Below are positions 43,796 through 52,120 of a stretch of 64,000 nucleotides of DNA, in pieces. Below the pieces are notes generated by a model. It searched no databases. It was not told the origin of the DNA and was given only the letters and a program-made list of their open reading frames with translations. Positions within the stretch are counted from its first letter, which is position 1. Each line of letters starts with the position of its first letter. Position numbers and translations under genes: made by a program. Origin of the DNA: Desulfosporosinus shakirovi (GTDB taxonomy: Bacteria > Bacillota > Desulfitobacteriia > Desulfitobacteriales > Desulfitobacteriaceae); assembly GCF_020595055.1 (NCBI RefSeq), contig NZ_JAJDOO010000001.1, positions 373,664-437,663 of the forward strand. The letters are read 5' to 3'.

Positions 43796-44200
43796 GGTTA
43801 TGTGGGGAATGCTCTCCGGACTTACCTATGCAGTTTTATCAATGCTCAACAGAAAATTTGTCAAAGACTATTCAAGCCTTGACATTGCTTTCTATGAACA
43901 AGTCACGTCTACAATTATTTTAATCCCTTTTTTGTCATACAACTCCCGGTTTTTAGCCCAAAAGAGATTTTATTACTCCTTCTTTTGGGGGTAGTGTTTA
44001 CTGGGATTTCTCAGTCACTCCTTATTAATGGATTAAAGACCATTAAGACACAAACAGCAGGCATTATTTCCTGCCTTGAACCGGTCTATGGCATTATTTT
44101 CGCTACGTTGATATTGAGAGAAATACCAACGATCCGAGAAATCTTAGGAGGCCTCATTATTTTAAGTGCAGTTTTTTACTCGACCAGTAAAGCGAACTAA
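43796..44200 (+). pseudogene. EamA/DMT-family transporter, C-terminal half, frameshifted
   Basis: It begins inside a gene (GVMWGMLSGLTYAVLSMLNR) and keeps the second EamA repeat with four to five membrane helices, ending IILSAVFYSTSKAN. A one-base shift near 43,960-43,990 separates FLAQKRF from LLLGVVFTGISQSL. The N-terminal half is absent. It abuts the truncated response regulator, so a deletion joined two oppositely oriented genes. Confidence 0.75.
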
Positions 44201-44269
44201 TTCTTTATAGCATAATAGTTTATTGGTAAATTGACCCAATCCCGACAAGTTATGAAGATAATGAAACAA

Positions 44270-44305
44270 CAGAATGGATTTAACAGTCCATTCTGCTTTA
44301 TTTTA
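44270..44305 (+). terminator. Terminator after the EamA fragment
   Basis: CAGAATGGA (44270-44278) pairs with TCCATTCTG (44287-44295) and CTTTATTTT follows. Confidence 0.75.
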
Positions 44306-44339
44306 CACAGTCAGAAGTATAAACTTGTCGTTATTACTT

Positions 44340-44460
44340 TCCAAGCATAGGTGCAATAGCGGCAGCCTGTGCCGGGGGCTTCTCCGTAAGTTATACGTGC
44401 GAAGACAGTGTCTTCGGGCGTCAGCCAAGTTTTCTTTAAACTTTTAGGAGAACGACATTA
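44340..44460 (+). other. Structured leader-like region of unknown class
   Basis: It contains a perfect hairpin CGAAGAC-AGT-GTCTTCG (44400-44416) within GC-rich text (GGCAGCCTGTGCCGGGGGCT). It is followed by TTAGGAGAACG ahead of the ferredoxin-like pseudogene. It resembles a regulatory leader, but I cannot assign a riboswitch class. Confidence 0.3.
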
Positions 44461-44462
44461 TT

Positions 44463-44866
44463 TTGTCACAAAATCAAGGTGCTATTTTAAAATATCCCCT
44501 AAAACAAAAGAGTTCAGGTAGACTCGATAATAGATTGAGTAGATTAAGAGAGGAGAGTTGTGTTTTGGCACAACCATCATTACAAGCTCCACAAATCCCT
44601 AAGCCGATCGTTTCGGGAACTAAGAAAGTTAGGTTATGGCATAGACCATTTGTGCAAATTATTTTTGTTCTTTTAGTCGTCCTGATTACGATGAATCAAG
44701 CTTTAAAGGAAATCGGAATTACAATTCTTTTGTCGCATCGGCTTCCTTACATGCGATTTGTCCATTCGGGGGAGTTGTATCGATCTACGAATTTGTTAAT
44801 ACAGGTCTTTTGGTTCAGAAGACTCATGAATCGTCCTTTATTCAACATTCGGTTGATATTCCTTAG
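44463..44866 (+). pseudogene. N-terminal fragment of a membrane 4Fe-4S polyferredoxin, frameshifted and truncated
   Basis: The first frame gives a basic N-terminus and a membrane helix (PFVQIIFVLLVVLITMNQAL). After EIGI the true continuation is two bases off: NSFVASASLHAICPFGGVVS, then IYEFVNTGLLVQKTHESSFI, the LHxxCPFGG hallmark of NapH/YccM-like proteins. It then stops at 44866, so the cluster-binding and later membrane parts are deleted. A second decayed member of the same superfamily lies at 13.4-14.6 kb. Confidence 0.7.
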
Positions 44867-44876
44867 AAAGATTTAC

Positions 44877-45182
44877 TTAGGGTCTAGGTATATCTAATAC
44901 TGTATCACTTGCTTGCATGTCCACTCTAATCTGTTCTTGTGGGTTGGTTACTTGGTAAGACCCATTTTTCATCATATAGGCTGCAACTTTTTCATGAGTC
45001 TCAATGGCGACATCCAAGTGTCTGCGGAGTACATCCCTTACTTCAGGAGTTACAGTTTCAGAGATCGCAATGGCGTAATTAATGACACCTGATTTTGAAG
45101 CTATTAAAAAATCTGTCGCAATAACTTGTTCGGTCATATCCCCCATACCTATCATATCTTGAAAAAATCCCAATATTGACAC
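44877..45182 (-). CDS. CotF-type spore coat protein
   Basis: A 101-residue alpha-helical protein of the CotF/coat family. MTEQVIATDFLIASKSGVIN and a C-terminal helix with MMKNGSYQVTNP match the larger coat protein at 46.8-47.2 kb (ALNFLLNAKNGIRN, MMKKGWFHPYQV). Such proteins have a ferritin-like helical fold and are laid into the coat of the forming spore. It is the last gene of a spore-coat cluster. Confidence 0.8.
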   Translation of the reverse strand: MSILGFFQDMIGMGDMTEQVIATDFLIASKSGVINYAIAISETVTPEVRDVLRRHLDVAIETHEKVAAYMMKNGSYQVTNPQEQIRVDMQASDTVLDIPRP

Positions 45183-45218
45183 CTTCTTTTTAACTTAGTT
45201 ATCAAATTCGAAGATAAC

Positions 45219-45308
45219 ACTCACTTCTATATAAGTGGGTGTTCCTTATCTTGCTTGGGGTAGAGTCCCCTACGTCCTGATGTTCAGCTTTAGGGAACGA
45301 GTTCACTG
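45219..45308 (+). repeat. Dispersed structured repeat, copy D
   Basis: It starts with CTCACTTCTATATAAGTGGG (a hairpin like that of copy B) and TGTTCCTTAT. It carries a GGGGTAGAGTCCCC hairpin and ends with ATGTTCAGCTTTAGGGAACG plus AGTTCACTG, shared with copies A and E. Confidence 0.6.
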
Positions 45309-45347
45309 ATGTTAATGGGTTGGTGCGGCTGTATTATCTAGAAGCTG

Positions 45348-45554
45348 CTAAGATTGAATCAAATCCTGCAGTTCTTTTATATGTTCTTGGGAGGTTACTA
45401 AATCATCCTGCAGTAGCATTCTCAAATCTTCATCTTTAATGAATCCAACCATTGCCGATGATTTTGTAGCACATACATTCTTAAACATCAGAATTTCATG
45501 AAGCTCATAGGTTTCATGGGGAGCAATTCTTTTGCCTGTTAGCATTAGGTTCAC
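45348..45554 (-). CDS. Small spore coat-associated helical protein
   Basis: A 68-residue protein with the block HETYELHEILMFKNVCATKS, repeated almost word for word by the 68-residue protein at 47.2 kb (HETMELHELLNFKTICMTTS). The rest is helical and acidic. The size, pairing with CotF-like proteins and His/Glu positions suggest a small member of the same coat family. AAGAAGGTGAACC precedes the start. Confidence 0.7.
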   Translation of the reverse strand: MNLMLTGKRIAPHETYELHEILMFKNVCATKSSAMVGFIKDEDLRMLLQDDLVTSQEHIKELQDLIQS

Positions 45555-45601
45555 CTTCTTTAAGAATTTTCTTTGGATTAGCTTTTCATTTCATTAAACG
45601 G

Positions 45602-46759
45602 TTAATGAAGATATCCTTTCCCCCCTGGATGAAGCACAACTTTGATACATCCATCTGTTTTAGTATCGAATACCTCATAGCCATGTTTAGCTTGATCTAA
45701 GGGTATATTATGGGTAATGATATCGCTAGGATCAAACCTTTTATCGGCAAGCATCTGATAAAGACGTGGCATATATGGAATTACTGGTGCTTGTCCCATT
45801 CTTAGATTTATATTTCGATTCATTAAATCTCCAAGGGGGAAAGAGTTATACCTTGAGCCATAAGCACCTGTAACTTGGATCATTCCTCCTTTGCGGACTG
45901 CTTGGCTGGCGATTACAAAACTGCCCAAAGCCCCGCCTTGAAGCTTTAGACCACTGGCTAGGAATTCAAGCGGTGTCATCTTTCCGTCCATGCCAACAGC
46001 GTCTATTACAATGTCCGCACCACCTTGAGTGATTTCCTTCAGATATTCTCCAGTGTTTTCGTGTTGTTCAAAATTGACGATTTCCACAGTGTTGTATTTT
46101 TTGGCGTGATCTAAACGATAATCTATGTAATCTACAGCTATCACCCTTTTAGCACCCATCATCCAGCAGAATTTCTGCGCCAGGAGTCCTATCGGTCCAC
46201 AGCCTAAGACAACGACTGTATCCCCCTTTTTGACACCCGAGTTTTCCGCACTCCAAAAAGCAGTTGCCATTGCATCGGCCAATAACACTAATTTTTCATC
46301 TTCGACCTCAGAATTCTCTGGTATCTTAAAAGGTGTAAAATTGCCATACGGAACTCTCATATACTCCGCTTGTCCCCCAGGATAACCCCCTGCAGTTTCG
46401 GAATATCCAAAAAAACCGCCCATTCCTCCATGTGGATTGGAGTTATCGCATTGACTTGTCAGATCGTGTTTACAATAGAAGCATTCACCGCAGCTGACGT
46501 TAAACGGTATGATTACCCTGTTCCCTTTTTTTAGCTTTGTTACCTCTGGACCGACCTCCTCAACCACTCCCATTGGTTCGTGACCAATAATGTAATTCTG
46601 GGGAAGGTTGGGAATCATGTCATGAATTAGGTGCAAGTCTGAGCCGCATATCGCAGTGGTGGTGATCTTTACAATGATGTCGTCCGGTTTATGGATTGTT
46701 GGAGCCGGAACGTCTTTAACTTCTACATTTTTATTCCCTTGAAAGGTTACAGCCTGCAT
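45602..46759 (-). CDS. Zinc-dependent alcohol/formaldehyde dehydrogenase
   Basis: A 385-residue MDR enzyme. Catalytic zinc site residues are in TTAICGSDLHL and GHEPMGVVEEVG, the structural zinc Cys set in CGECFYCKHDLTSQC, and the NAD-binding motif VVVLGCGPIGLLA. The glycine-rich insertion GGMGGFFGYSETAGGYPGG fits the glutathione-independent formaldehyde dehydrogenase-like group. It is embedded between two spore-coat modules on the same strand, with a 20-base gap to the CotF-like gene upstream, so it is probably made during sporulation. Its substrate there is unknown. Confidence 0.88.
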   Translation of the reverse strand: MQAVTFQGNKNVEVKDVPAPTIHKPDDIIVKITTTAICGSDLHLIHDMIPNLPQNYIIGHEPMGVVEEVGPEVTKLKKGNRVIIPFNVSCGECFYCKHDLTSQCDNSNPHGGMGGFFGYSETAGGYPGGQAEYMRVPYGNFTPFKIPENSEVEDEKLVLLADAMATAFWSAENSGVKKGDTVVVLGCGPIGLLAQKFCWMMGAKRVIAVDYIDYRLDHAKKYNTVEIVNFEQHENTGEYLKEITQGGADIVIDAVGMDGKMTPLEFLASGLKLQGGALGSFVIASQAVRKGGMIQVTGAYGSRYNSFPLGDLMNRNINLRMGQAPVIPYMPRLYQMLADKRFDPSDIITHNIPLDQAKHGYEVFDTKTDGCIKVVLHPGGKGYLH

Positions 46760-46779
46760 TGTTTTGTATCCTCCTGGTT

Positions 46780-47184
46780 TTAATAGTTTGGCGTAGCAAA
46801 CGTACCGAGCCTGCTGGTATCGCCAGGGAAAAGCTTCAAGTTGGCAATTTGAAGTGCCGCCTGCGCTGACATCTTATCAAGTTTGAACTGTTCATTTACT
46901 TGGTAAGGGTGGAACCAGCCTTTCTTCATCATTAACTCTGTAATTTGAGCATGCAGATCAATTGAAGCGTTCAACATGTTGCGTACTTCAGTTCTAGATT
47001 GAGGGTCAGCAATTTCAGTTAAGGCCATAGCGCAATTTCGTATGCCGTTTTTGGCATTCAGTAAAAAATTGAGGGCAATGGTTGAGTCAACAAGACCCGG
47101 CATTCCCTCTGCGTTTGCTATCTCTAAATAGTCGTTTCTCATAGGCTTTTTAAGGGCGTTTATAGGTTTTCTTTCATAATCCAT
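46780..47184 (-). CDS. CotF-type spore coat protein (larger copy)
   Basis: About 134 residues, starting at MDYERKPINAL because GGAGGTGGAATTATTG precedes that ATG; an earlier ATG lacks a site. The helical core STIALNFLLNAKNGIRNCAM and MMKKGWFHPYQVNEQFKLDK are CotF signatures. The short tail LFPGDTSRLGTF is absent from the 101-residue copy downstream. Together with the 68-residue protein before it, it forms a module repeated at 44.9-45.6 kb. Confidence 0.82.
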   Translation of the reverse strand: MDYERKPINALKKPMRNDYLEIANAEGMPGLVDSTIALNFLLNAKNGIRNCAMALTEIADPQSRTEVRNMLNASIDLHAQITELMMKKGWFHPYQVNEQFKLDKMSAQAALQIANLKLFPGDTSRLGTFATPNY

Positions 47185-47206
47185 CAATAATTCCACCTCC
47201 ATTTAT

Positions 47207-47413
47207 TCACTGTGGTTGAGTTTTGCTTAATAGTTCTTGTAATACATTGACGGATTGCATGGATTGTTGAACATCTTTCTCGAGCAATGTTTTTAATTCT
47301 TGATCAAACACTACTCCTTGAATCATTTTCGAGGTAGTCATGCAGATGGTTTTAAAATTTAAGAGCTCATGAAGTTCCATTGTTTCATGTAATGCAAAAT
47401 TCTGTTGAACCAT
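47207..47413 (-). CDS. Small spore coat-associated helical protein (paralog)
   Basis: A 68-residue helical protein, paralog of the one at 45.35 kb (shared HETxELHExLxFK and a C-terminal LQELL). It is the first gene of the spore-coat unit. GCAGGAGGTAATTATA precedes the ATG. A sporulation sigma promoter is expected upstream, but I could not identify one with confidence. Confidence 0.72.
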   Translation of the reverse strand: MVQQNFALHETMELHELLNFKTICMTTSKMIQGVVFDQELKTLLEKDVQQSMQSVNVLQELLSKTQPQ

Positions 47414-47748
47414 TATAATTACCTCCTGCTAAATTATGCATGTAGTTTGACCATATTAAGGATAGTTATGTAATGTATTGGAGGGCTTTAAATATTTATG
47501 ATGCACTAGATATTTAGTGAAATGAACAAAGACAACCACTGAAAAACTGAAGGGAAAGAGTTGAAAAGCAAGAGTTGTACTATTAGTTTGCGATATATGG
47601 AATATAATATAGACAGACAATAAAGGTGAAATTGAGAGTTCAATAATATGGAAGCCCAAATAGCCTCTTTCAGATCTCATTCTTTAAGATGTTAGAATGT
47701 AATATATTGTAGGATCTCTCGATAAAATGAGGAGAAGAAACCAGAAGT
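47414..47748. other. Divergent intergenic region
   Basis: AT-rich, with no gene supported. It should contain the sporulation promoter of the minus-strand coat unit and the promoter of the methyltransferase gene. No clear boxes were seen. Confidence 0.35.
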
Positions 47749-48327
47749 ATGAAGAATATTTTTAAAAATGCTATGGAGATATCTAAGGGAATATGCAAAA
47801 CGAAATTAAGTAATGGGGATATAGCGGTGGATTGTACCATGGGAAATGGAAATGATACTGCATTTTTATGCAATTTAGTTGGAGAAGAGGGGAAAGTCTA
47901 TGCTTTTGATATCCAAGAAGAGGCTGCGATTAATACTGAGAAAAGACTAAGAGAATTGAAGCTTCTTGAAAGAGCTGAAATCATACTTACTGGTCACGAA
48001 AATATTGATAAATATCTTAAGGAAGGTGTTGTTCAATTAATAATATTTAATTTAGGATATCTACCGAAGGGAAATCATGAGGTTACTACGAAAAAGGAGA
48101 CAACCCTTGAAGCTGTACAGAAATGTTTAGGGTTGCTCAAACCTAACGGTATAATTTTATTAGTTGTATATTCGGGACATGAGAATGGTAAAATGGAACT
48201 AAGGGCTTTGGAGGACTTTACAGCAACATTAAACCAAAAGAAGTATAATGTAGCCAAAATTTGCTTCACAAATCAGATTAATAATCCACCGGAACTTATT
48301 TGTATTGAAAAGGTTTTCAAAGCCTAA
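47749..48327 (+). CDS. mnmM: YtqB/MnmM-type SAM-dependent tRNA methyltransferase
   Basis: A 192-residue class I methyltransferase. The SAM-binding motif DIAVDCTMGNGNDTAFL (near 23-39), VYAFDIQEEAAINTEKRL and FNLGYLPKGNHEVTT (the catalytic-site block) are hallmarks of the YtqB family. Bacillus YtqB has been shown to be MnmM, which methylates nm5s2U34 in tRNA to mnm5s2U. The gene is monocistronic here, with GATAAAATGAGGAGAAG upstream. Family assignment is firm; the exact substrate is by homology. Confidence 0.85.
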   Translation: MKNIFKNAMEISKGICKTKLSNGDIAVDCTMGNGNDTAFLCNLVGEEGKVYAFDIQEEAAINTEKRLRELKLLERAEIILTGHENIDKYLKEGVVQLIIFNLGYLPKGNHEVTTKKETTLEAVQKCLGLLKPNGIILLVVYSGHENGKMELRALEDFTATLNQKKYNVAKICFTNQINNPPELICIEKVFKA

Positions 48328-48422
48328 GAAGAGGAATAGAAATTTAAGTTCTGCTTGCAATATTATATTTAATTGTGTACAATATAATTGTATCAAATAT
48401 AAATAAGGATAAGGTGATTAAC

Positions 48423-48965
48423 ATGTCAATTTATGACTATTCGTTTCAATCTATTGAAGGAAAGACCGTCTCTCTTTCTGATTATAAAGGAAAGGTGATG
48501 TTGCTCGTCAACACCGCCAGTAAATGCGGCTTTACGCCACAATATGAGGGATTGGAGAAGCTTTACAAAACCTATCAAGATCAGGGGTTGGTGGTAATTG
48601 GTTTCCCGTGTAACCAGTTTTCTGAGCAGGAACCAGGGACAAATAGCGAAGTTCAGGAGTTTTGTAAGATAAGATACGGGGTTTCGTTCCCACTGTCTGC
48701 TAAGATAAATGTACGAGATGAAAATGCTGATCCGATCTTTCAGTATCTTTCTGAACACACAACCTTTGATGGCTTTGGAAAAGGTCTTAAGAACAAGGCC
48801 TTTGAACTTATGATGAAACAGAAATATGGAAAGCAGTTCTCCGATGGCTCTGTAAAATGGAACTTTACTAAATTCCTCATCGACAAGGACGGAAAAATCG
48901 CAGGCCGTTTTGAGCCCACCATATCCCCAGAAAGCATGACCACTTCGATCGAGGAGTGCTTGTAA
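48423..48965 (+). CDS. Glutathione peroxidase-family (thiol) peroxidase, Cys type
   Basis: A 180-residue peroxidase. The active residue is Cys (NTASKCGFTPQYEGLEKLY near residue 36), with Gln in FPCNQFSEQEPG and Trp/Asn in VKWNFTKFL completing the catalytic set. Unlike the thioredoxin-CcdA gene at 8 kb it does not use UGA. Such bacterial enzymes usually take electrons from thioredoxin. The start is ATG 48423 behind AAGGTGATTAAC. A MarR regulator with a peroxide-sensing-type Cys follows at once, so the pair is probably an oxidative-stress unit. Confidence 0.9.
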   Translation: MSIYDYSFQSIEGKTVSLSDYKGKVMLLVNTASKCGFTPQYEGLEKLYKTYQDQGLVVIGFPCNQFSEQEPGTNSEVQEFCKIRYGVSFPLSAKINVRDENADPIFQYLSEHTTFDGFGKGLKNKAFELMMKQKYGKQFSDGSVKWNFTKFLIDKDGKIAGRFEPTISPESMTTSIEECL

Positions 48966-48966
48966 A

Positions 48967-49410
48967 TTGAACGGGGACTCGAAAGACATGCTCAAGCTCG
49001 ACAATCAGCTGTGTTTTGCACTCTATGCGTGCTCGAAAGAAATTATTTCCTTGTATAAGCCATACCTGAACTCTCATGGGCTAACCTACACTCAATATAT
49101 TACACTCTTGGTATTATGGGAGCAGGATTCGCTCAGTGTCTCTGAGCTTGGAAACAAGCTTTTGCTTGATTCAGGCACACTCACCCCTCTTCTGAAAAAA
49201 CTCGAAAAGTCACAATTGATTGAGAGAGTAAGAGATAAAGATGATGAACGAATCGTCAAGGTTTACTTGACGGAAAAAGGAAAAATGCTACAGGACTCAT
49301 TTCTTGAACTTCCTCAAAAAATGTTTTGTAATTCTGGCATTAAGCTTGAGGAAGCAATAGATCTTAAAGCAATGCTCAATCAGTTACTGGGAAATATTCG
49401 GAAGCTGTAA
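48967..49410 (+). CDS. MarR/OhrR-family organic peroxide-type regulator
   Basis: About 140-147 residues. The N-terminal Cys in DNQLCFALYACSKE is at the place of the peroxide-sensing Cys of OhrR, and a winged helix follows (LSVSELGNKLLLDSGTLTPL, DDERIVKVYLTEKG). TTG 48967 starts one base after the peroxidase stop; ATG 48988 (MLKLDNQ) is the alternative. It probably represses the peroxidase operon until oxidised. An OhrR normally sits beside ohr; here it is with a glutathione peroxidase. Confidence 0.85.
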   Translation: MNGDSKDMLKLDNQLCFALYACSKEIISLYKPYLNSHGLTYTQYITLLVLWEQDSLSVSELGNKLLLDSGTLTPLLKKLEKSQLIERVRDKDDERIVKVYLTEKGKMLQDSFLELPQKMFCNSGIKLEEAIDLKAMLNQLLGNIRKL

Positions 49411-49430
49411 TAAGTTGTTGTTCTGTGATA

Positions 49431-49459
49431 TTGACAGTCATAATTACCTGTCATATAAT
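49431..49459 (+). promoter_or_regulatory. Sigma-A promoter of the T-box-trpBA transcript
   Basis: TTGACA (49431-49436) and TATAAT (49454-49459) are both perfect and spaced 17 bases. Confidence 0.85.
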
Positions 49460-49465
49460 AAGTGC

Positions 49466-49822
49466 TATTATAGTGAAGAAATTAATACACAATAACTGAT
49501 GATGAGAAATAGTATGTCTTATGGGAATGTCTTAGCGAGTCAGAGGCGGTGAGAGTCTGATACAAATCTCTTAGACAGAATGGTTCTCAGAAGTGTGATC
49601 CGAAAGCTGTTAGCGTTAGTAGGTGATTCCGGGGGTTTCCCGTTACAGAGACAAGGGTATCGAGAAAAAATTTTCTCCGTACCTGATAGATTAGAGGTAT
49701 TTGGTGGTTTGTTTGCATAAGTTCGATCAGCAGTGATTGGATTTGTAAAAATAATTACCCTATACGAATTAAGGTGGTACCACGGAGCATTCCGTCCTTT
49801 TAGGATTGAATGCTCTTTTTAT
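49466..49822 (+). promoter_or_regulatory. Tryptophan T-box leader with terminator/antiterminator
   Basis: The conserved T-box AAGGTGGTACCACGG is at 49771-49785. It is followed by a terminator pairing GGAGCATTCCGTCC with AGGATTGAATGCTC and a T run to about 49,820. Stem I with AGCGAGTCAGAGGCGGTGAG is upstream, and a TGG at 49581-49583 (ACAGAATGGTTCTC) is a plausible specifier codon. Uncharged tRNA-Trp would allow read-through into trpBA. Confidence 0.85.
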
Positions 49823-49895
49823 TTACCTGATTTAAGCACAAGCATCAAATGGTACATGGAAAATGAATATGCAACTGCATGAAAGGAGAGTTCAA

Positions 49896-51125
49896 ATGGT
49901 TAAGGAAAAAACACATGTGCTATCCGATGACGGCTATGAAACGAGTGGGCATTTTGGCCCATATGGAGGTGCTTATGTTCCAGAGACGTTAGTTCCTGCT
50001 TTACGAGAATTGGAAGCGGCCTATATGGAATCTTGCCAAGATGAGAGCTTTCAGCAAGAATTTAAAGAGCTTTTACAAAGGTATGTTGGACGACCGTCTC
50101 TCTTTTATGAAGCAAAGCGCCTGGCGGAACAATTAGGTGGTGGGCGTATTTATCTTAAGAGAGAAGATCTCAATCACACGGGCGCTCATAAAATTAACAA
50201 CACCTTGGGGCAGGTTTTGCTTGCTAAACGTATGGGCAAGAAACGGGTGATTGCAGAGACTGGAGCAGGTCAACACGGGGTAGCAACGGCCACAGCTTGC
50301 GCGCTGTTTGCTCTTCCTTGTGTGGTTTATATGGGAGAGGAAGATGTGCGCAGACAGAATTTAAACGTTTTACGAATGAGATTACTGGGGGCTGAAGTTC
50401 GCACGGTGACCCACGGTTCATGTACCCTGAAAGATGCTATCAATGAAGCGCTCAGGGATTGGGTTACGAATGTTGAGGAAACGTTTTACTGTTTTGGAAC
50501 AGCAGCCGGACCCCATCCCTATCCGACGATTGTTCGAGATTTCCAAACAGTGATTGGGCAGGAGACGCGGGAGCAGGCCTTGAAGGAGCTGGGAAAACTT
50601 CCTGACGCCATCATTGCTTGTATCGGTGGAGGAAGTAATGCTATTGGGATCTTTCATCCATTTATCGATGACAAAGAGGTAAGACTGATCGGAGTCGAAG
50701 CTGGAGGAACGGGGAACAAGACGGGTGAAAATGCGGCGACACTTTGTCTAGGCGAGCCGGGAGTTCTGCACGGAGCGTATAGCTATTTATTACAAGATGA
50801 TGATGGACAAATCGTTGTAACAACCTCCGTTTCTGCAGGGCTTGATTATCCGGGCGTCGGTCCTGAACACAGTAATTTAAAGGAGACTGGGCGAGCTGAC
50901 TATGTCAGTATTTCTGATCAAGAAGCCTTGGACGCGTGCACCCTGCTCTGTCAAACAGAAGGCATACTGCCTGCCCTGGAAAGTGCCCATGCTGTTGCTT
51001 ATGCGGCAAAACTCGCACCAGGGCTCTCGAAGGACCAGGTGATCGTCGTTAATCTCTCGGGAAGAGGAGATAAAGACGTAGAAACTCTGGCTCAGTATTT
51101 GGAAGGAGGAGCAAATCATGAGTGA
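49896..51125 (+). CDS. trpB: Tryptophan synthase beta chain
   Basis: A 409-residue PLP enzyme that joins indole and serine. The PLP Lys is in [13 protein letters not shown], and phosphate binding is in [12 protein letters not shown]. It has the beta-chain signature start [16 protein letters not shown]. The start is MVKEKTHV behind GAAAGGAGAG; the ATG 33 bases earlier lacks a site. It overlaps trpA by eight bases. The other trp genes (trpEGDCF) are absent from the window, so indole may come from another locus or from outside. Confidence 0.95.
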   Translation: MVKEKTHVLSDDGYETSGHFGPYGGAYVPETLVPALRELEAAYMESCQDESFQQEFKELLQRYVGRPSLFYEAKRLAEQLGGGRIYLKREDLNHTGAHKINNTLGQVLLAKRMGKKRVIAETGAGQHGVATATACALFALPCVVYMGEEDVRRQNLNVLRMRLLGAEVRTVTHGSCTLKDAINEALRDWVTNVEETFYCFGTAAGPHPYPTIVRDFQTVIGQETREQALKELGKLPDAIIACIGGGSNAIGIFHPFIDDKEVRLIGVEAGGTGNKTGENAATLCLGEPGVLHGAYSYLLQDDDGQIVVTTSVSAGLDYPGVGPEHSNLKETGRADYVSISDQEALDACTLLCQTEGILPALESAHAVAYAAKLAPGLSKDQVIVVNLSGRGDKDVETLAQYLEGGANHE

Positions 51126-51933
51126 GCGGCTTAAAGCAGTTTTTAAAAGTGAGCCTACTGGGGTAACCCGTCTAGTCTCATATATAATGGCAGGAGATCC
51201 CTCCGTGGAAGCAAGTCTTCGTCGCTTGAAGGGACTGGCCGATCACGGTGTGGATGTGTTAGAACTGGGGGTCCCCTTCAGTGATCCTATGGCAGATGGA
51301 GTGGTCATTCAAGCTGCCGCTGAGAGGGCTTTGAACGCTCAGATGACCGTGAAAAAAACCTTGGAACTTGTCCGGGAATTTCGCAGAACCCATGATACTC
51401 CGCTTCTGTTAATGAGTTATCTTAACCCACTTCTTCGCTATGGTTGGGATCAATTGGCGGAGGATGCTGCTGATGCAGGGGTTGATGGGTTTATTTTGCC
51501 GGATTTGCCTTGGAGAGAAGGTCAAGGCCTGCGCATGAGAACGAAAAAGAGGGTGGGCAACAAATTGGATTTCATCCCAATGATCGCCCAAACGAGTCGT
51601 GAGCAGGATGTTCAGGCCGTCTCTCAGGTTACGGAAGGCTTTGCTTATGTCATATCGCGTAATGGGATTACGGGAGGAGAGGTTGAACTCCCTGCCAGCG
51701 TTAATAAGTTCATTGAAAGTTTAGGGAACAGTCTTCAAATTCCGCGTTGTGTTGGTTTTGGGATTCAGAAACCGGAACAAGTCCGCGCGTTAGCAAAGGT
51801 TTGTGACGGAGTTGTTGTAGGCAGTGCTTTAGTGAAGGCTTTTGCTAAGCTCGACCAAAAAGGACTAGAGGAACAAGACCTGATAGAGCAGGAAAAAGAA
51901 GTGTTTTCTTGGTTGGCTAGCCTTAAGAATTAG
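51118..51933 (+). CDS. trpA: Tryptophan synthase alpha chain
   Basis: A 271-residue TIM barrel that splits indole-3-glycerol phosphate. The catalytic Glu is in [14 protein letters not shown], and the Asp in [13 protein letters not shown]. It also has the phosphate loop [13 protein letters not shown] and [10 protein letters not shown]. The start overlaps the end of trpB, which implies translational coupling. Having trpA together with trpB means indoleglycerol phosphate is expected to be made by genes elsewhere. Confidence 0.94.
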   Translation: MSERLKAVFKSEPTGVTRLVSYIMAGDPSVEASLRRLKGLADHGVDVLELGVPFSDPMADGVVIQAAAERALNAQMTVKKTLELVREFRRTHDTPLLLMSYLNPLLRYGWDQLAEDAADAGVDGFILPDLPWREGQGLRMRTKKRVGNKLDFIPMIAQTSREQDVQAVSQVTEGFAYVISRNGITGGEVELPASVNKFIESLGNSLQIPRCVGFGIQKPEQVRALAKVCDGVVVGSALVKAFAKLDQKGLEEQDLIEQEKEVFSWLASLKN

Positions 51934-51951
51934 GCAGAGCAGAACCTTGGG

Positions 51952-52090
51952 GGAGGCTACCGCCTTCGCGCTAAGTGTTCCTATTAGGATCACGGCTTCG
52001 GCGATACTTTCCACCGGAGACTATCGTACCGGAGACCATCGTCACCGAAGTAGAATAAGGAACACCGACTTGAAGAAGTGGTCGTCTCAG
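51952..52090 (-). repeat. Dispersed structured repeat, copy C
   Basis: Read on the minus strand it matches copy B in order: GAGACGACCACTTCTTCAAG, GTGTTCCTTATTCTACTTCG, GACGATGGTCTCCGG, AGTCTCCGGTGGAAAGTATC, GAAGCCGTGATCC, TAATAGGAACACTTAGCGCG. It lies between trpA and the sugar-binding protein gene and separates two operons. Confidence 0.7.
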
Positions 52091-52120
52091 AATTGATAGA
52101 AAAGAGAGAAGGCAAAAAGT

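Noticed and set aside
43800..44200. A whole small drug transporter
   Set aside because: It lacks the first EamA repeat and needs a frameshift, so it is the C-terminal half of a broken gene.
44463..44897. Intact 144-residue membrane protein
   Set aside because: After residue 80 the reading is nonsense, while the other frame gives the LHAICPFGG hallmark, so it is a frameshifted fragment.
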